A stretch of 64,000 bases of DNA from Toxorhynchites rutilus septentrionalis (lineage: Eukaryota > Arthropoda > Insecta > Diptera > Culicidae), in assembly GCF_029784135.1 (NCBI RefSeq), contig NC_073746.1, forward strand, positions 247,699,307-247,763,306, read 5' to 3'. This document shows positions 34,434-46,962 of this stretch, in pieces. The position numbers and the translations under genes are program-made. The notes beneath the pieces are model-generated. The model did not search any database. It was not told where the DNA came from and worked only from the letters and a program-made list of their open reading frames with translations. Position 1 is the first letter of the stretch; each line of letters starts with the position of its first letter.

Positions 34434-37400
34434 GTAGTTTACCAGTTAAGAAAGTGCGGTCCCAAATTTAGAATGACTAATATCGGAATGATGCCACAGC
34501 ACACCGATTCAAAATTTTACCGATAATCCACAATTGGAAAATTCATCGATCACGACGTGTTCGTGGCGGGTGTCAGCCAAATAATTGATATTTATTGATT
34601 ACCATCGGAATCGATTGCGGCACGGATAAGATATCTTGGGGGAAGGCATTCAAGAACGCCAGATAGCATCTTCATGCATATCTGGTTGTACACTGCGTGT
34701 TTCCACATATCACTTTATCCGAAAAAAAAATCCTTCTTGACGTGATCATTGGAACGTCACGCAACAATAAATCACTCAATCTTGCCCGCACGTTATTTGT
34801 TGTCGGTAACCACAAACAGGACAAGCAATTGAATCGTTAACTCAAGGGCTCAACGTGGCGGCGATTTTTTTTTTTTTGTAAATTGGAGAAAGCCGGTAAT
34901 CATCCAGCCGAGCGCCTGAATCGCATACCCAATTGAGCATCAGTATTGATGCGTTATAAATTGAATGTTTCGAAATGTTTAAGAAGATGTTCATAAAGGG
35001 ACACTGGATGATTATCGGTGTGCACATTCATGCGCTCATCAGCTATCAGTTTCAAAAGGATCTGTCATTATGCGTAAACATCGAACGCAGCGAAGCAGCC
35101 TGCAGCAATTCGAGTCTTGTCTACAATGTTGGAAGAAGTAAACAAAAAACAAAATCTATCTCTTGATCTACCAAAGCACCTCGAGGAGCAGACCTTTGCT
35201 GAAAGATTTTTCCTTGAATCCACCAATTGCTCCTTGCCGCGGTGCCGCGGCCAATTGGTCAACCAACAAGTTGAAGTAGGTAAACTTGTATCCTTATAAG
35301 GCAATGCTGGTGATATTAAGTGGACGAAGCCTGACTCAGTGCAAGCGTCCACTATATGCCTGGCAGCAGCAGTATCTTACCGATTCTCCACCGACCGTGA
35401 TCGCGAGCAACCGTGAGGTGTTCGTGGCTAATAGTGTACATAAAACCGATTCGTATAGGTAACATAAACCAAAGCACTGCACGAGATTCGCTCTCTGTGA
35501 TAGCCCCAAATTATAATCGTCATCGTGTGTTTACGAAGGAAGGATAAAAGCACACACTACTTGCACTTTCATTCACGCGAAATGCAGCGAAAAAAAAAGG
35601 TTTTATACTAGCTTACCGATTCTTATAGCAGCATTCGCCGATCGTTATCAGGAAAAAAAATGCTTATTTGAATTGAGCGCCAGACAGCCAAACAAACAGG
35701 TGACTTGAATGGTTGGCGTGATTGGGTAATTGAGTGGCACGAGTGGAGATATTTTTTTCCTTCCCCACCTGCATCATAGCGTTCATATCGGACAATATGA
35801 TGCGGAGTTGGACATAGCTTGGAACAAAGAAGTTTAAGCGTTATCTGTGTGATACAATCTGCCGAACAAATCAGCTACCCGTCGTGAATGCAATGAAACA
35901 TGGGGAGACACGTGCCTCTAGATAGGATCAATCGGACCCAGGAGTTATTGACTACTTGTTTATGATTCTGTGTGAGATACTCAACATTTTTTATTCCATT
36001 AAAACCCTACCGAGATAGAGGTGAGTCCGGGGAACTCCTGATTTCGGATTTCAAGTGACTAAAGCTTTATACTCAGACATTATTTAATAATGAATGGGGA
36101 CTAATCATCATTGTGTGTAATAGTAATATGCATACTTGGAAGCCAAAATCATATCGTCTCAAATTACAATTCTCAACCTATCTATATGGTTACAATATGA
36201 GTTCAAGTATGGATTTGAAAACGTGAAAACATCCGTCCAAAGCCCACTGGTACCACACGAACCGTATCGATTTCAACTCAATCGCTGGCTCCCACATGGG
36301 AAACATTGTGTCGTCACATTGTCAAATATGTCAACCCAGATAAAAAAACCATTCGACAGAACGGTATCATCGCAGGTGGAGCGTGTGAATTTTCAATCTT
36401 GATAAAGTTTCAACACGTCGTAAAACCAAACACGATATCTGAACCAATTTCGTCTGATAAATATACATAGATTTTGACATTTTATCGCAATTAATGTGCA
36501 CCCGACGACAGTGCTGAGTTGTGCGTTGTGAGCTTCTCGTTTGATGGGGGCTATGAATGTGTCAAGATGGCCATCCTAATTTCTCCTATCGCGCATCGAA
36601 CCGATGATCGATGATCGCTGGCAGCGAAATGCTCATGAATGAAAAAGCAATCAGGCACCGAAAGCACACGACCGGTATCGTGAGAAGAATGACATCTAGA
36701 TAACACGAACATAAGTAATAAAATTAATAAATTAAACTTCAAATAACGTCATAAAAAGTGTCGGTCGTCTGTTGCATCGGTTCTCATGTGCTATGCCCCT
36801 CTCGGCTCGAGGTCACCGATAAAAGCCTTCGTTACATCGTGGTGATAGTACGCGTTACCTCTTTCGACACATTCGATGCCCTGGAACCTCCTCGAAGGTG
36901 GGTGGGTCAGCCAGCATAATAAAACAGGAAATTTATGGAGGTAGTACCTCCCGAGTAGATGTCGGGGAGTCTCTAACATTACGCTTTCGTTCCCATCGTT
37001 CCGTCCGAGAACTCTTCGTGGCCCGCGGGGTTGATGCTGCTTCGCTATAGTTTCAGTTATGTGACAATTTACATTTTTTCCTCTCATAATGTGCGGTGTT
37101 CTCCATTCGGCGCTTGATAATTTATCGTGCTTGCAGGAAGATGTTGACGATTATTGGCTACGGGAGATACCGCCGTGTCGGACACGATCCGGGTGGCTAT
37201 GGTTTCATGAGGTCGGAAAAAATATTTGTCCATACCTTTCCCTTTTCTCTCTCCCACTTCCTTATCCTTCACCCCGTTTGTTTCGAGCGCTCGGTTCCTG
37301 TTTCAATGACCATTCACTAAATTAAGACATTTCACTTGGCCGTTATTTATGGGTCCATGTTTCGTGGCTTTAAATGGGCAGTTTCTTGTATTCGGCCACC

Positions 37401-38895
37401 GTAATGGTGGAGAGACAACAGATTTGTTTTTCTGGAAACACTAGACAGTGCTGTCAAAATTGGACAGCGTATTGGGCTGACATATATGTATATTGCGTTT
37501 TGGAATGAAAATATTGGTTTTTTCGGTATTTTCTCTCTTTTTTTCTTGTATTTCTGGTGGACCTAACATGGTGATATCAATAAAATGATACTCAATATTT
37601 CAAAAAATCATTTACCACTTTATTTTGATTGATTTTCAATCTAAAGAAATCAATCAATTTATGAATAAATCAATGGTCCGATGGTCCGAGATATGATACC
37701 GATCTCTCAGCAATTTGCCACCGTCATAATCGCCGCCATCATTATTATCAAAAGTAAGAGCACTCAGAAGCCCCTATGATCCCGGCGAAGGCCTCACAAA
37801 AATCGATACCGGCCGAATAATTAAGATAAAATTGCAAATTAATGCTTACCCACTAGCAGATTATGACTTAATTACTGACAAGTGGCAAGTCTCAGAATTG
37901 CATCGGATCACAGGAGGAGATCTTGGCTTGGGCCGGGAATTGAGGCAATTTGGAATTCATTCTCCGCTCGCTAACTGCCGAGCTGAGCAGATGATGATTG
38001 CGGCGACAATTAAAAAGTTAGTCCTGCTTGAGCATTAAGGCCGAGTAATGCAACGCGCTCATGCAATCATGCTCTTTTCACTCATTTTAGCCTCGGTCTG
38101 AGGGGCTTCACAGAAGGTGACTCCGGTGTGAAGCAGTAAATAATCTAGTCAAATGTGTCAACTCTCCTTTCCAGATGCAGACACCGACACGATTCTCAAG
38201 GTGTATGATAATTCAAATAGTAGGTATTAAAACATTAAGGACCGCACGTTTCGGGGCAAATTTGAACGCTTCATTTGTTCGGATTACACGAATGAGATCG
38301 TTTCCTTCGATGTGGATGAGACGAAGGCGAGCCATCGGTAGGCCTTGTTAGATTCTTGGCAAACCAAGGATTTAACCATCTAGTATAGAAAACACGGGTT
38401 ATTTCGTAATCCATCCGAAACAGACGAAGTGCGAAACACGAGAAATCTCATGAGCGGTCCGCAATCTGTTAATACGAGAAATGATGGAAAAGAGACACAC
38501 ATTAAACCCGACTGTGTCGTGTAAAATTTTAAAAAACCGATCATGTACATTTTGTTTGTTGGCCCAAAAAACGATCCGTGTACTATTTCAGCTCAATTAG
38601 ACATGATTTAGGCACTTCGAGGCACCCGAAGTTTTGATTTTTTGATCCATGAAAATCTTCTAAATCTTCCTTGTTTCAAAAAAATATTATAAAAAAAATT
38701 TAATGAAAATATTGTATAAACATCGAGATCTACTGTCATCTCAATTTTTTTTTGTCAGAGATCGACTCTCGAACACTCTTTTTCGAAAGTTGTGTCTATT
38801 TTCAAATGGAGTTCGAAATTCTCATCCAGAAACGCGGTATTAGTGACATTAGTTCGGAACACAAAGAAATAAGGTGGTTTTGAAATATTTCAAAT
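34434..38895. other. Long interval without recognised elements
   Basis: About 4.5 kb with less low-complexity sequence and higher G+C in places (36780-37060, 37690-38110). No exon with supporting homology is visible. Short open frames are not convincing. Sequences such as GGCCGAATAATTAAGATAAA (37810 region) carry homeodomain-type TAAT cores. This may be intronic or intergenic single-copy DNA. Confidence 0.35.
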
Positions 38896-39166
38896 CACAA
38901 TTGAGGGGCTTCAAATGAAAGGGGTGTAAGTGATTTGATCGATTTCTCTACATCGACTCTCTCTTCTGGTCATAACTTAGCTGCAAATACATTCCCAGTT
39001 GTATTTGACAATATGGAAGATATGTCAGAACCTCATCTATCGGATTCTATAGCGAACTTAAATTGGAACATTTTTGCAGTTGAGTTATTACTAAAGAAGA
39101 AGTTGATAAAGAGAAATCGATCAAGTCACTTACACCCCTTGCATTCTAAGGTCCTCAATTTGTAAC
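38896..39166. mobile_element. 271-bp inverted-repeat MITE
   Basis: The left end, CACAATTGAGG through GGGGTGTAAGTGATTTGATC and GATTTCTCT, is matched by the inverse at the right end (AGAGAAATCGATCAAGTCAC, TTACACCCC, CCTCAATTTG). The arms are about 55 bp. No target duplication is clear. The internal open frame is incidental. Confidence 0.7.
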
Positions 39167-39417
39167 GAACCGTACCTACCACAAAGCAAAATCTTGAAGC
39201 TGACGAAACGCGATTACATCGCTAGCGATGATAAAAGTTGAAGGATTGTGTCCGCAACAAGACCGCATAGTTGCGATATTTACCGCATGTTGTTTCAATA
39301 TAATCGAAAAAGATAAGGTACACCGGGGCAAGTTGAAATGCGGGGTAAATTAAAACGGTTAAAACGGTGACGGTGACTTTTACTAGGAATAATGGATTGA
39401 TGTGATAAAAATATATA

Positions 39418-39964
39418 CAGTAAAACCTGTTTTTGTGCGATTTTTTTGTGCGGTTTTCTGTTCCTGTGCGGTTTTTTTTGTGAGGTGTATGAAAAGAAGC
39501 ATATTTGACGAAATTATCGTCCATTTAGTTTTTTTTCGATGGTTTATATGCATTTCAGTGCGGAAAAAATATATTTGCGTCTCAATTATCCACTTCTGAA
39601 ATCATTCCCAAATGCTCTAAGTTTTTGCATGACATGATTTCTAACAGCAACATGTTTCGACATGCAACTAAAAGCAAAAAACAGCCACGCGCAACCGAAA
39701 AGGCAAAGTGTTCCATCGCAAAGCAGGGAAACAAAAGGAAATTGAACGGTGAATGGCGTGTTTTGAGTTTTTATCTTATTTTCTTGAGTTATTTTCTTGA
39801 GGGAAACTTTTTTTATGCGGTCCCTATCTACCGCACAAAAAAAAGTTTTTCAAAATGTGTACCTAACACGATTTTTTAAAGCTGCTGGTGAAGTTTTGCA
39901 CGATTGTTTTTATGCGACTTTTTTTGTGCGGTCCCTATCCCCCGCACAAAAAAAGGTTTGCCTA
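39418..39964. mobile_element. pogo-like MITE with GTGCGG subterminal repeats
   Basis: The left end is CAGTAAAACCTGTTTTTGTG, preceded by TA (39416-39417). The right end is the inverse of AGGCAAACCTTTTTTTGTGC, followed by TA. Both sides contain TTTTTTGTGCGG, and CGGTCCCTATC segments repeat near the right end. It carries no transposase. A solo end is at 23857-23898. Confidence 0.65.
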
Positions 39965-39966
39965 TA

Positions 39967-42290
39967 TAGTAAACATTATCTTTCAACCCACCTTATGACA
40001 GCCATTACCAGAATATCGATTTTTTTCAAAAATATCACCGAATCGCACGTCGGGTAATCAAATAAGAATAATCAAGCGTAGTGGTTTTGAAAACTAAACT
40101 TAAAAATCTTATTCCGTATAGTTCTTAGCATTTAAACTCACAAACGGTTTTAAACGGTTTCTAACCTGGTACGGCCATAAGAATTAACTCGAAACTAGTT
40201 TTTTCAAACTGGCGTACACGATATCTCAAGTTCTACTGAACCGATTTATGCCGTATTTATAAGAACACAATCTGTACGTGTCTCTCTATTGCATGAACCA
40301 ATAAGAAATAATATTTTTAAAACTTGATTATTTTAAAAAAAAATCGAGAAACAGGAGAAAAAACGTTAAAAACAGCATTTTTTCTTCAAGCGGCCACCAT
40401 TTTGTCAAATTTTGTTTTTGACTTGTTCAAGGTTCATGCGATAGCGGCACCTTTACTGATTAAGAATCTGTTTGGTTTTTTTTGTTTCAGATAGCCAGAA
40501 GGGCTGGAATCATGTACGCCATGGTACAACTTTTTTTTGAACCCTCTCACTTCATCAGCTTTTAACTATTCTAATTTTGAATATTTTTTCCGTTCAATTC
40601 TTATTTTATTGTTAAAAAAATAGATAAACAAATAATAATATAATAGATAGTAAAAATATTCTTTGTTTTATTTTTTCGAAAGAACGTCCAGTACGTCCCT
40701 CTACACTAGAATACCCCCTTAAGCGGTGCCCGCTTACTGTCCATTCCAACACGTGTTTTATCATCTTGACTCAGGAAACACACCTCTTTCGGTCTCTGAA
40801 TCGAAGTTAGGGGCGCGTGAATTTATCCAAAAACAAAAATGGAATTTTGGTACGTAACGATCACGGCTACTCCCTCCCCCCTACATCATACTAAGTAACG
40901 TAACCTAAAAATATTTCATATGTACGAAAAAGTAAATCCAATTGAGCAACGAATGGGAAAAGAGAGCGGTGTTGCCAGTAAAACTTTGCGGTCTATATGA
41001 ATATACATATTTCAAGGGACAGCGGCATTTAAAATGGAAAATATGATCTGTCTACCCTTCCCTTAGCCTCTATCGAGCTAAATAATCATACAGTTTGCAC
41101 TCTCTGAGACTTAAAAATCAGGATCTGCTATATTAGCTGAATATGAATCATTCGCTTTGCGTTGTCCCAATGAGGTACATATAGAGGTGGAGCAGTAGGC
41201 GAAATATATCTGTATTGGCAAACAAAATATCGTGTCGTAATTATTTGCATTCAATATGAAAATTATATGGAAGATACAAAACAATGTTGAAAATACTCAC
41301 GGTTGCATGATAATTTGAGCCAAAATTCTCATGAAATTATTCAACTGTTGGTTTTTTAACAGATGACAATTGTATCGTGGCACATTTCGATAATTTATGT
41401 GGTAAAAAGGTCCAGAGAGCTGTCGTATGCTTAGTTCTCGAAAGCAGTAACATTTTCGGTGAAATTTTGAATAATTGGCGATTATTCTCTCACATCATAC
41501 ACACCGACACTGAGAGCCTTCGAAACATCCACTTCATAACGTTAAAATAATGAAAATTCACTTGTTTCTATGAACGTGGGGGAGTGAAAATGGCACATGG
41601 AAATATCACTTTTAACCGTCTTTTCCGACGTGATTTCACAAATGTTCACTGCACGCTATCACATTAGCCTTATATTCAGCGGAAACACTAAAAAAATCAA
41701 CGTTTTTAATTGATAAATTACTTCCTGAAAATAGCATTTTTACATGGGGTGCGGTGGACAATCAAAGATAAACACAACGACTGACGTCACTATTTGAGAA
41801 ATAATTATGGCAGCGCATGCTATGTCGCTCGAAACTCTACTATCTTCATTACCTTTTTTCCAGTACATTGGCGTTGTCCGTACGATCCTGCTGTTTCATG
41901 ATGCATGAAGAGGTCGATATGCATATGTTAGAGGCAAAGAAGAAAACAAACTTTCTGCACCGAAAGCGCATATGATGGTTCTGCTTGCGTGCCGGTGTAT
42001 CATGAAGTACGAACCGATACAGAATTATCTCGATCTCTTTTGTGTCGTGATTTGCAGTACGTAACAACAAAAGGACGCCGCTGGAGGAAATGATTTGTGT
42101 ATGATCATATTTGAACGAACGAAAGCAATTTTTTCAGTGAATGGATCATTTCGCAAACACTGATTGCTTCCTATGTTTTTTCTGTTTCAGTAACTGGACA
42201 CACAAGCACTGAGAGAGAGCGCAAAATTATTTCTCTCGCGAACGATAAACTTCTACGCTTCGTATATTATAAACCTGTCCATATTCCCCC
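39967..42290. other. Unassigned, probably old repeats
   Basis: No gene. The stretch 40190-40560 (around AAGCGGCCACCATTTTGTC and AGGGCTGGAATCATGTACG) resembles a dispersed mosquito repeat as far as I recall, but no second copy exists in the window and no ends were found. A diverged relative of the 11595 MITE may lie near 40850-40912. Confidence 0.3.
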
Positions 42291-42299
42291 CACTACATA

Positions 42300-42487
42300 T
42301 CCATTATACCCGCATTGAAAAAAATGCTCTACTCTAGTCTGTTTTAATTTTAGTAATAAAACATTGAAAAACATTTTATATGAAACATTTGGCCGAATAG
42401 TCCAAAAAATAGTATATTGATTGCAAGAAACTGCATTTAAGTTTTGTAAAGCAAGTTTCCAACGATATAATTGAAGTTCTTCGAAAC
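42300..42487 (-). repeat. Dispersed repeat shared with 7963-8148
   Basis: The reverse strand matches the block at 7963-8148, including AACTTCAATTATATCGTTGG and AAATTAAAACAGACTAGAGT. It directly abuts the long hairpin at 42494. Confidence 0.5.
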
Positions 42488-42493
42488 ATTCCA

Positions 42494-42664
42494 AGTAGTC
42501 CCGATCGCCATTTTATTCGGAAAATGTGGTGTAACATGTTACCGTATTACTCTCACTTTCCCTATATCGCCATTTTCTTCGGATAATATAGGGGAAGTGG
42601 AAGTAATATGGCAACATGTCCGTTATACCACATTTTCCGAAGAAAATGGCACTCGGGACTACTT
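42494..42664. repeat. Long imperfect hairpin
   Basis: Left arm 42494-42567 (AGTAGTCCCGATCGCCATTT onward) pairs with 42587-42664 around a loop of about 19 bases. The loop again contains CGCCATTTTCTTCGG, which is also present in both arms. Each arm is about 75 nt with scattered mismatches. It could be a foldback MITE or a transcribed small-RNA precursor. Confidence 0.75.
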
Positions 42665-42774
42665 TTCATTTTTACCGGAATTTCCAAATGACATATCGGT
42701 GAACTATCTCTTACAACAAGAAATATGCCATGCATTGAAGAAATAAGACGGAACGAAATGGAATAACATCTGTA

Positions 42775-43372
42775 TTCATACAGCCGATATAGCGATTTTC
42801 AGATTTTCGTGAAAAGTGGTAGTTTTGTTCTTTATCGCAAAACATTAGATCCGTATTTTTTAGTTTCTTCAGTAGGGTGACCATTTTTATTTTAGGGTTG
42901 TCCAAAAAATCAACTTTTTCCTCTTTTTTCCAAAAAATGACTATCTTTAAATCATATACATATGTTATGTGAAAAATCCTTAGCTTTCAGGAAAAAATAT
43001 TCAAAAAATATAGCGCCTTTGGTCCCGAGACTATGCAAACAATTAAAAACGAATACAATCAATAATAGGAAGAGCAGAATTCGAATTATCTGCAGGTATA
43101 GTATTTTTTCAAAAAAGAACAGGTGATTGGATTAATTTAATATGTCGATCATCTGAATCGGTCTAGTAGTTCAAATGTTATGAATTTTAAAATAAAGTCA
43201 TTTAATTTTTTGAAAAAAAAGGAAAAAGTTGATTTTTCGGACAACCCTAAAATGGAAATGGTCATCCTACTGAAAAAATAAAAAACACGGGTATAATGTT
43301 TTGCGACAAAGAACAAAACTACCACTTTTCACGAAAATCTGAGAACCACTATATTGGTTTGGCATGGAATGG
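42775..43372. repeat. Second Transib-family locus, inverted arms
   Basis: 42955-43372 matches the interior of the element at 16439-17583 (about 16650-17060): ATATAGCGCC, TTAATATGTCGATCATC, GTTGATTTTTCG, ACAACCCTAAAATGGAAATG and TTTGGCATGGAAT occur in order. 42775-42955 is the inverse of the 43190-43350 part, forming an inverted repeat. No complete terminal repeats remain. The Jockey relic starts at the right edge. Confidence 0.65.
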
Positions 43373-44705
43373 CTGTATAAAGAACCTGGCTGAGGAACTC
43401 ACCCTTCCCTTACATAGCATTTTCAAAATGCCATTACAATCTGGAACATTCCCAGAAAAATGGAAACAATCTTTTTTGGCACCTATCTTTAAAACATGGC
43501 AACATGGCAACATGGCTTCTTCAAAGGCCGTTCAACTGCAACCATTCTGTCGGCATTTGCAGCTTTTATTTTGAATGCAATGGAAAATGGCAAACACGTA
43601 GAAGCTCGTCACACTGACTTCAGTAAAGCATTTGACCGCATCGACGTTCCATTACTACTCTTCAAATTGCAGAAAATTGTAATGGAACAAGGACTCTTAA
43701 ACTGGCTCAATTCTTCTCTAACAAATCGTGAATGAATTGTTCATTTTCAAAATTCTCCCTCAAATCCAGTAAAAGTCACTTCGAGAGTCCCACAAGACTC
43801 TCATCTTGGTCCTCTTCTTTTCATTCTGTACCGTAATGACATCATGACGACATGAAGATTTTCGCGAAAATTGGAAATGAAAACGACATCGAAGCATTCC
43901 AGAACGAAATACATGTATTCCATGCTTGGTGTAATAAAAATCTACTAAAACTAAATGTAGAAAAATGCAACTCCATAATATTTAACAGAAAAAATCATGT
44001 ACTGAATATTGTAATACGTCGTGCAAATCAAAATGAAGAAAGATATAATATAGTTAGAGATCTAGGCGTCGTCATAGAACACATTCATAGAACACTACAA
44101 CTCTGTAATCAATAAGGTAAATTGTATGTTAAGTTTTGTCAAACGCTTCTCACATACACAACACAACTTCTACACAATACACAACAAAACTTTTATATAT
44201 CACATATGTAAGGCCCATTCTGGGATACTGTAACATCGTTCGGAATCCGTATATGGTCGTACATGAAGAACGCATTGAGTCAGTCCAGAAACAGTTTCTC
44301 TTATTCGCACTCCGTAAGTTGAACTGGACCTTACTTCCACTTCCTTCATATGAAGCACGCTACATGCTCATAACTATTCAAGCACTAAAAGAACGCCGTA
44401 CATTTGCAATGCTTCGTAAATGACCTAACTTCGCAACGAGTACAATCAGCTAAACTAAATTTCTACGTACCTGGGCGTCAACTATGAACACGCAATTTGT
44501 TTCTAATCAAAACATCCAGAACAAATTATGCAAACAACGTTGCTATCAATCGCATAATCCGTATATACAATCAGCACTGCGAAACAATTGACACAGCAAT
44601 GAATAAAAAAAAAACAGCTAAAAAGTAACATGTAATATTTAACCTAACAAAACATTGTAACATTAACATATAAGTATGTAGTCTTCGAAAATGAATAAAT
44701 AAATT
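43373..44705 (+). pseudogene. Jockey-type non-LTR retrotransposon relic
   Basis: Reverse transcriptase pieces appear in order: GTFPEKWKQSFLAPIFK (motif 1), ATWQHGFFKGRSTATIL, HTDFSKAFDRIDVPLLLFKL (motif A with its Asp), SRVPQDSHLGPLLFILY (motif B), and Asp-Asp of motif C at 43846-43851 (DDMKIFAKIG) in a shifted frame. LLKLNVEKCNSIIFNRK, YVRPILGYCNIV, VQKQFLLFALRKLNW and PSYEARYMLI follow. The copy is 5'-truncated at the Transib-family repeat, carries several frameshifts and stops, and ends with an AAATGAATAAATAAAT tail near 44703. It can no longer encode RT. Its tail also occurs alone at 30833-30916. Confidence 0.85.
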
Positions 44706-45008
44706 GAACATCTTAAAAAACACATTGAGTATAATTTCATTCCCTAGAACATTAATCAAACTTGAAAGTTACAAATTTATAATTATAATTTTTTTATACC
44801 ATATGTTTATTCTTGTTATGCTCATTTGGCAATTCAGCTGTAACAGAGCCAAATTTATTCGTGTACAATTGTTTTAATTATAATTATAATAATAATTATT
44901 AATTTTATTATATCAAATATTCCACGTTCGGCGATTTGTAGAAGCAAATTTTAAAACTTTGGATGCTTTAAAATTTTTAACACTATTAATATCCACATGC
45001 TCCCTATT

Positions 45009-45238
45009 TGTGCTCCCGGGGCCGAGTGGTTAGCGTCACACTAAACATGCCGGGGGTTCGGGTTCGATTCCCGTTCTGATCGTGGGAATTTTTCGTCAAA
45101 GAAATTTCCACTCAAAATTCGTTCAAGGCGTGTTATTTGGCATAGAAATCTCAACTAATTACTAATAAAAATGACGCAAGTAATACTACGTTGAGACGGC
45201 GAAGTTCCTCTAGAAACGTTAGTGCCATTTCAGAAGAA
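45009..45238 (+). mobile_element. Feilai-like tRNA-derived SINE
   Basis: The 5' part is tRNA-like: GGCCGAGTGGTTAGCGTC (A-box region, 45020-45037) and GGTTCGATTCC (B box, 45061-45071), a perfect pol III internal promoter. The body contains ATGACGCAAGTAATACTACG and GTTGAGACGGCGAAGTTCCT, then AACGTTAGTGCCATT, as I remember for the Aedes Feilai family. The element depends on a LINE for mobility. The tail is short and degraded. Confidence 0.75.
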
Positions 45239-45375
45239 TATCTATGCATTTTTGTGTCAAATTGATCAAGTCGACTATACTACATAAAACATTATCTAAA
45301 TTCAGAAGCACCCTGCATATCGTCCACATAAAACGCACTCGCTACGCATTAACGTTTGAAATTATTCGGATGACT

Positions 45376-46064
45376 TTATAAACATAAATTGCACAAGATA
45401 CCCAAGCATTTAGCAATTAGCATCGGTATAAATTCAAGTGATAGTGCTCGTTCTTTTACTTTATTAAATTGTTTTCGTTTTTGATCGCCTAAAATATGAC
45501 CGGATTCCATTCCATTGACTTCCGAAACTAATCTCCGCCAAAGGATTACAATCGTGTCCATGCGAAAACGCCCCGGAGAAGGGAAACCATGCCAAACTGG
45601 CGCCCAATAAATACCACTAATTCGGTGAAACACTGGCGGGTGAAAGGATTGGCGCTTTATCGGTGATTATTGGTTATGACATGCCTCATCCGGGGGACTA
45701 GCGTCATCAAGGTGGATGGAAAGGAACTAGCTCTCGAGTCAGATTTTTTAGACCAGTGTTGAATTAAAGCTATACCTATACATAAAAATATGGCGCAGTA
45801 CCATGTGAAGGCACGGGAGTATCCAATGTTGTTGATTTAAAATCGAAAATAACCTGGAGAATATGTAGTAATAATTTAACACAATAACATTCAATTATGA
45901 TGGCAACCAGTTCCTATTGACCATTCCGCTCCGTTTGGCAAACCTGATATTAACAAAAAAAATGCTATTAATGAAAACGTCTCAATTTATATTTACTGCA
46001 TTTACTGCATAAATCGAGCCAAAACTGAGTGTTAACGTACAGTTGCACTACTCTGAAAGCTAAA
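45376..46064. other. Unassigned DNA
   Basis: No gene or repeat recognised between the SINE and the MITE at 46067. Confidence 0.3.
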
Positions 46065-46066
46065 TA

Positions 46067-46233
46067 CAGTATAACCAGGTCGAGTACACCAGTGATCAGA
46101 AAATGTGAAAGCCATGACCTAAACAAAAGTGTATGAGTCTATCATTCACCGACAAATTCTGGGAAGGCCTGTAGATTTACTATGGAGCTTGCTTTCGCGG
46201 ATCATCCGCTCGCGGATAATCGGGGTTCCACTG
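46067..46233 (-). mobile_element. pogo-like MITE, short copy upstream of the P-type gene
   Basis: On the reverse strand it begins CAGTGGAACCCCGATTATCC and ends GGTTATACTG, with TA on both sides (46065-46066 and 46234-46235). Over most of its 167 bp it matches the first half of the full copy at 50161-50472; the second half is deleted. Confidence 0.7.
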
Positions 46234-46537
46234 TACTAAAAAAATCAATTTTCCAGAATGGCGGTTATATGATCCCGTTTCTTCTCTCGTCCACTGACCG
46301 TTAAAGTTATCTCCCGAATTGTCACCAAAATTTTGAACATTCGAAACTTGGTATGAAACAAGGTTATTGGCCAAGGAATGTGGTTATGTGGTGGCGTGAT
46401 ATACATTTCCATGCGGGTAATATCACCGCATGCACGATCAAATATAATGCGAATCGGCATGAGGCAGCAGTCGGGAATAAAAGTCAAAGGTTAGTCAGCC
46501 CCGAGATGGAAAATGAAAGATGGGAAGATTTTTCATA

Positions 46538-46571
46538 TAAACAAAATCTGTGAAGTCACAGATTTTGTTTA
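46538..46571. repeat. Near-perfect palindrome upstream of the P-type gene
   Basis: TAAACAAAATCTGTGA and its inverse TCACAGATTTTGTTTA are separated by AG. The right half begins with CA, like P-element ends, and lies about 80 bp upstream of the ATG. No matching inverse copy is visible downstream of the gene. Confidence 0.7.
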
Positions 46572-46642
46572 TTTTTTGATTCCCGGAAGTTTGAGTTGAT
46601 ATGGAGACGAAACAATTTGCGTTTGCATTCAAATTTTAGAAA

Positions 46643-46962
46643 ATGAAGTGTTCAGTTCCTAATTGTGGGAAAAATTATTCCAGTTGTAGACAAGAGGTAA
46701 GCTTTCATAAAGCTCCTCAAAATCCACCCGAAATTCGGAAGCAATGGATACAATTTTGCTAAATACAACAAGGAGAAAAGATTTTTTTCGTGTGTTCGAG
46801 TCATTTTCATGCCGAATGCTTCGAAACTGATGTACAGTTGCATAGAAAACTTGTACAAGAAAACTGCCGAGTGAAGTTAAGGAAGAATGGTATGTTTTCA
46901 TTGGAGTTGAAACTATTTGTAATGGCTGTTAATTTCAGCTGTGCCGTCGATTCATTCAAATA
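46643..46962 (+). pseudogene. THAP domain of the P-type transposase
   Basis: This is the DNA-binding C2CH zinc finger. MKCSVPNC supplies Cys3 and Cys8 (four residues between). VCSSHF supplies Cys51 and His54 (two between), with 42 residues from Cys8 to Cys51. This fits the THAP pattern C-X2-4-C-X35-50-C-X2-H. The conserved Trp is at codon 35, and the domain-closing AVP motif is encoded across the first intron (acceptor before 46939). Codon 40 is TAA in the same frame as both halves, so a single base change would explain the break. Without read-through or another start, the finger cannot be made. Confidence 0.85.

Noticed and set aside
45009..45080. True tRNA gene
   Set aside because: It has good A and B boxes but no acceptor stem or cloverleaf, and a SINE body follows.
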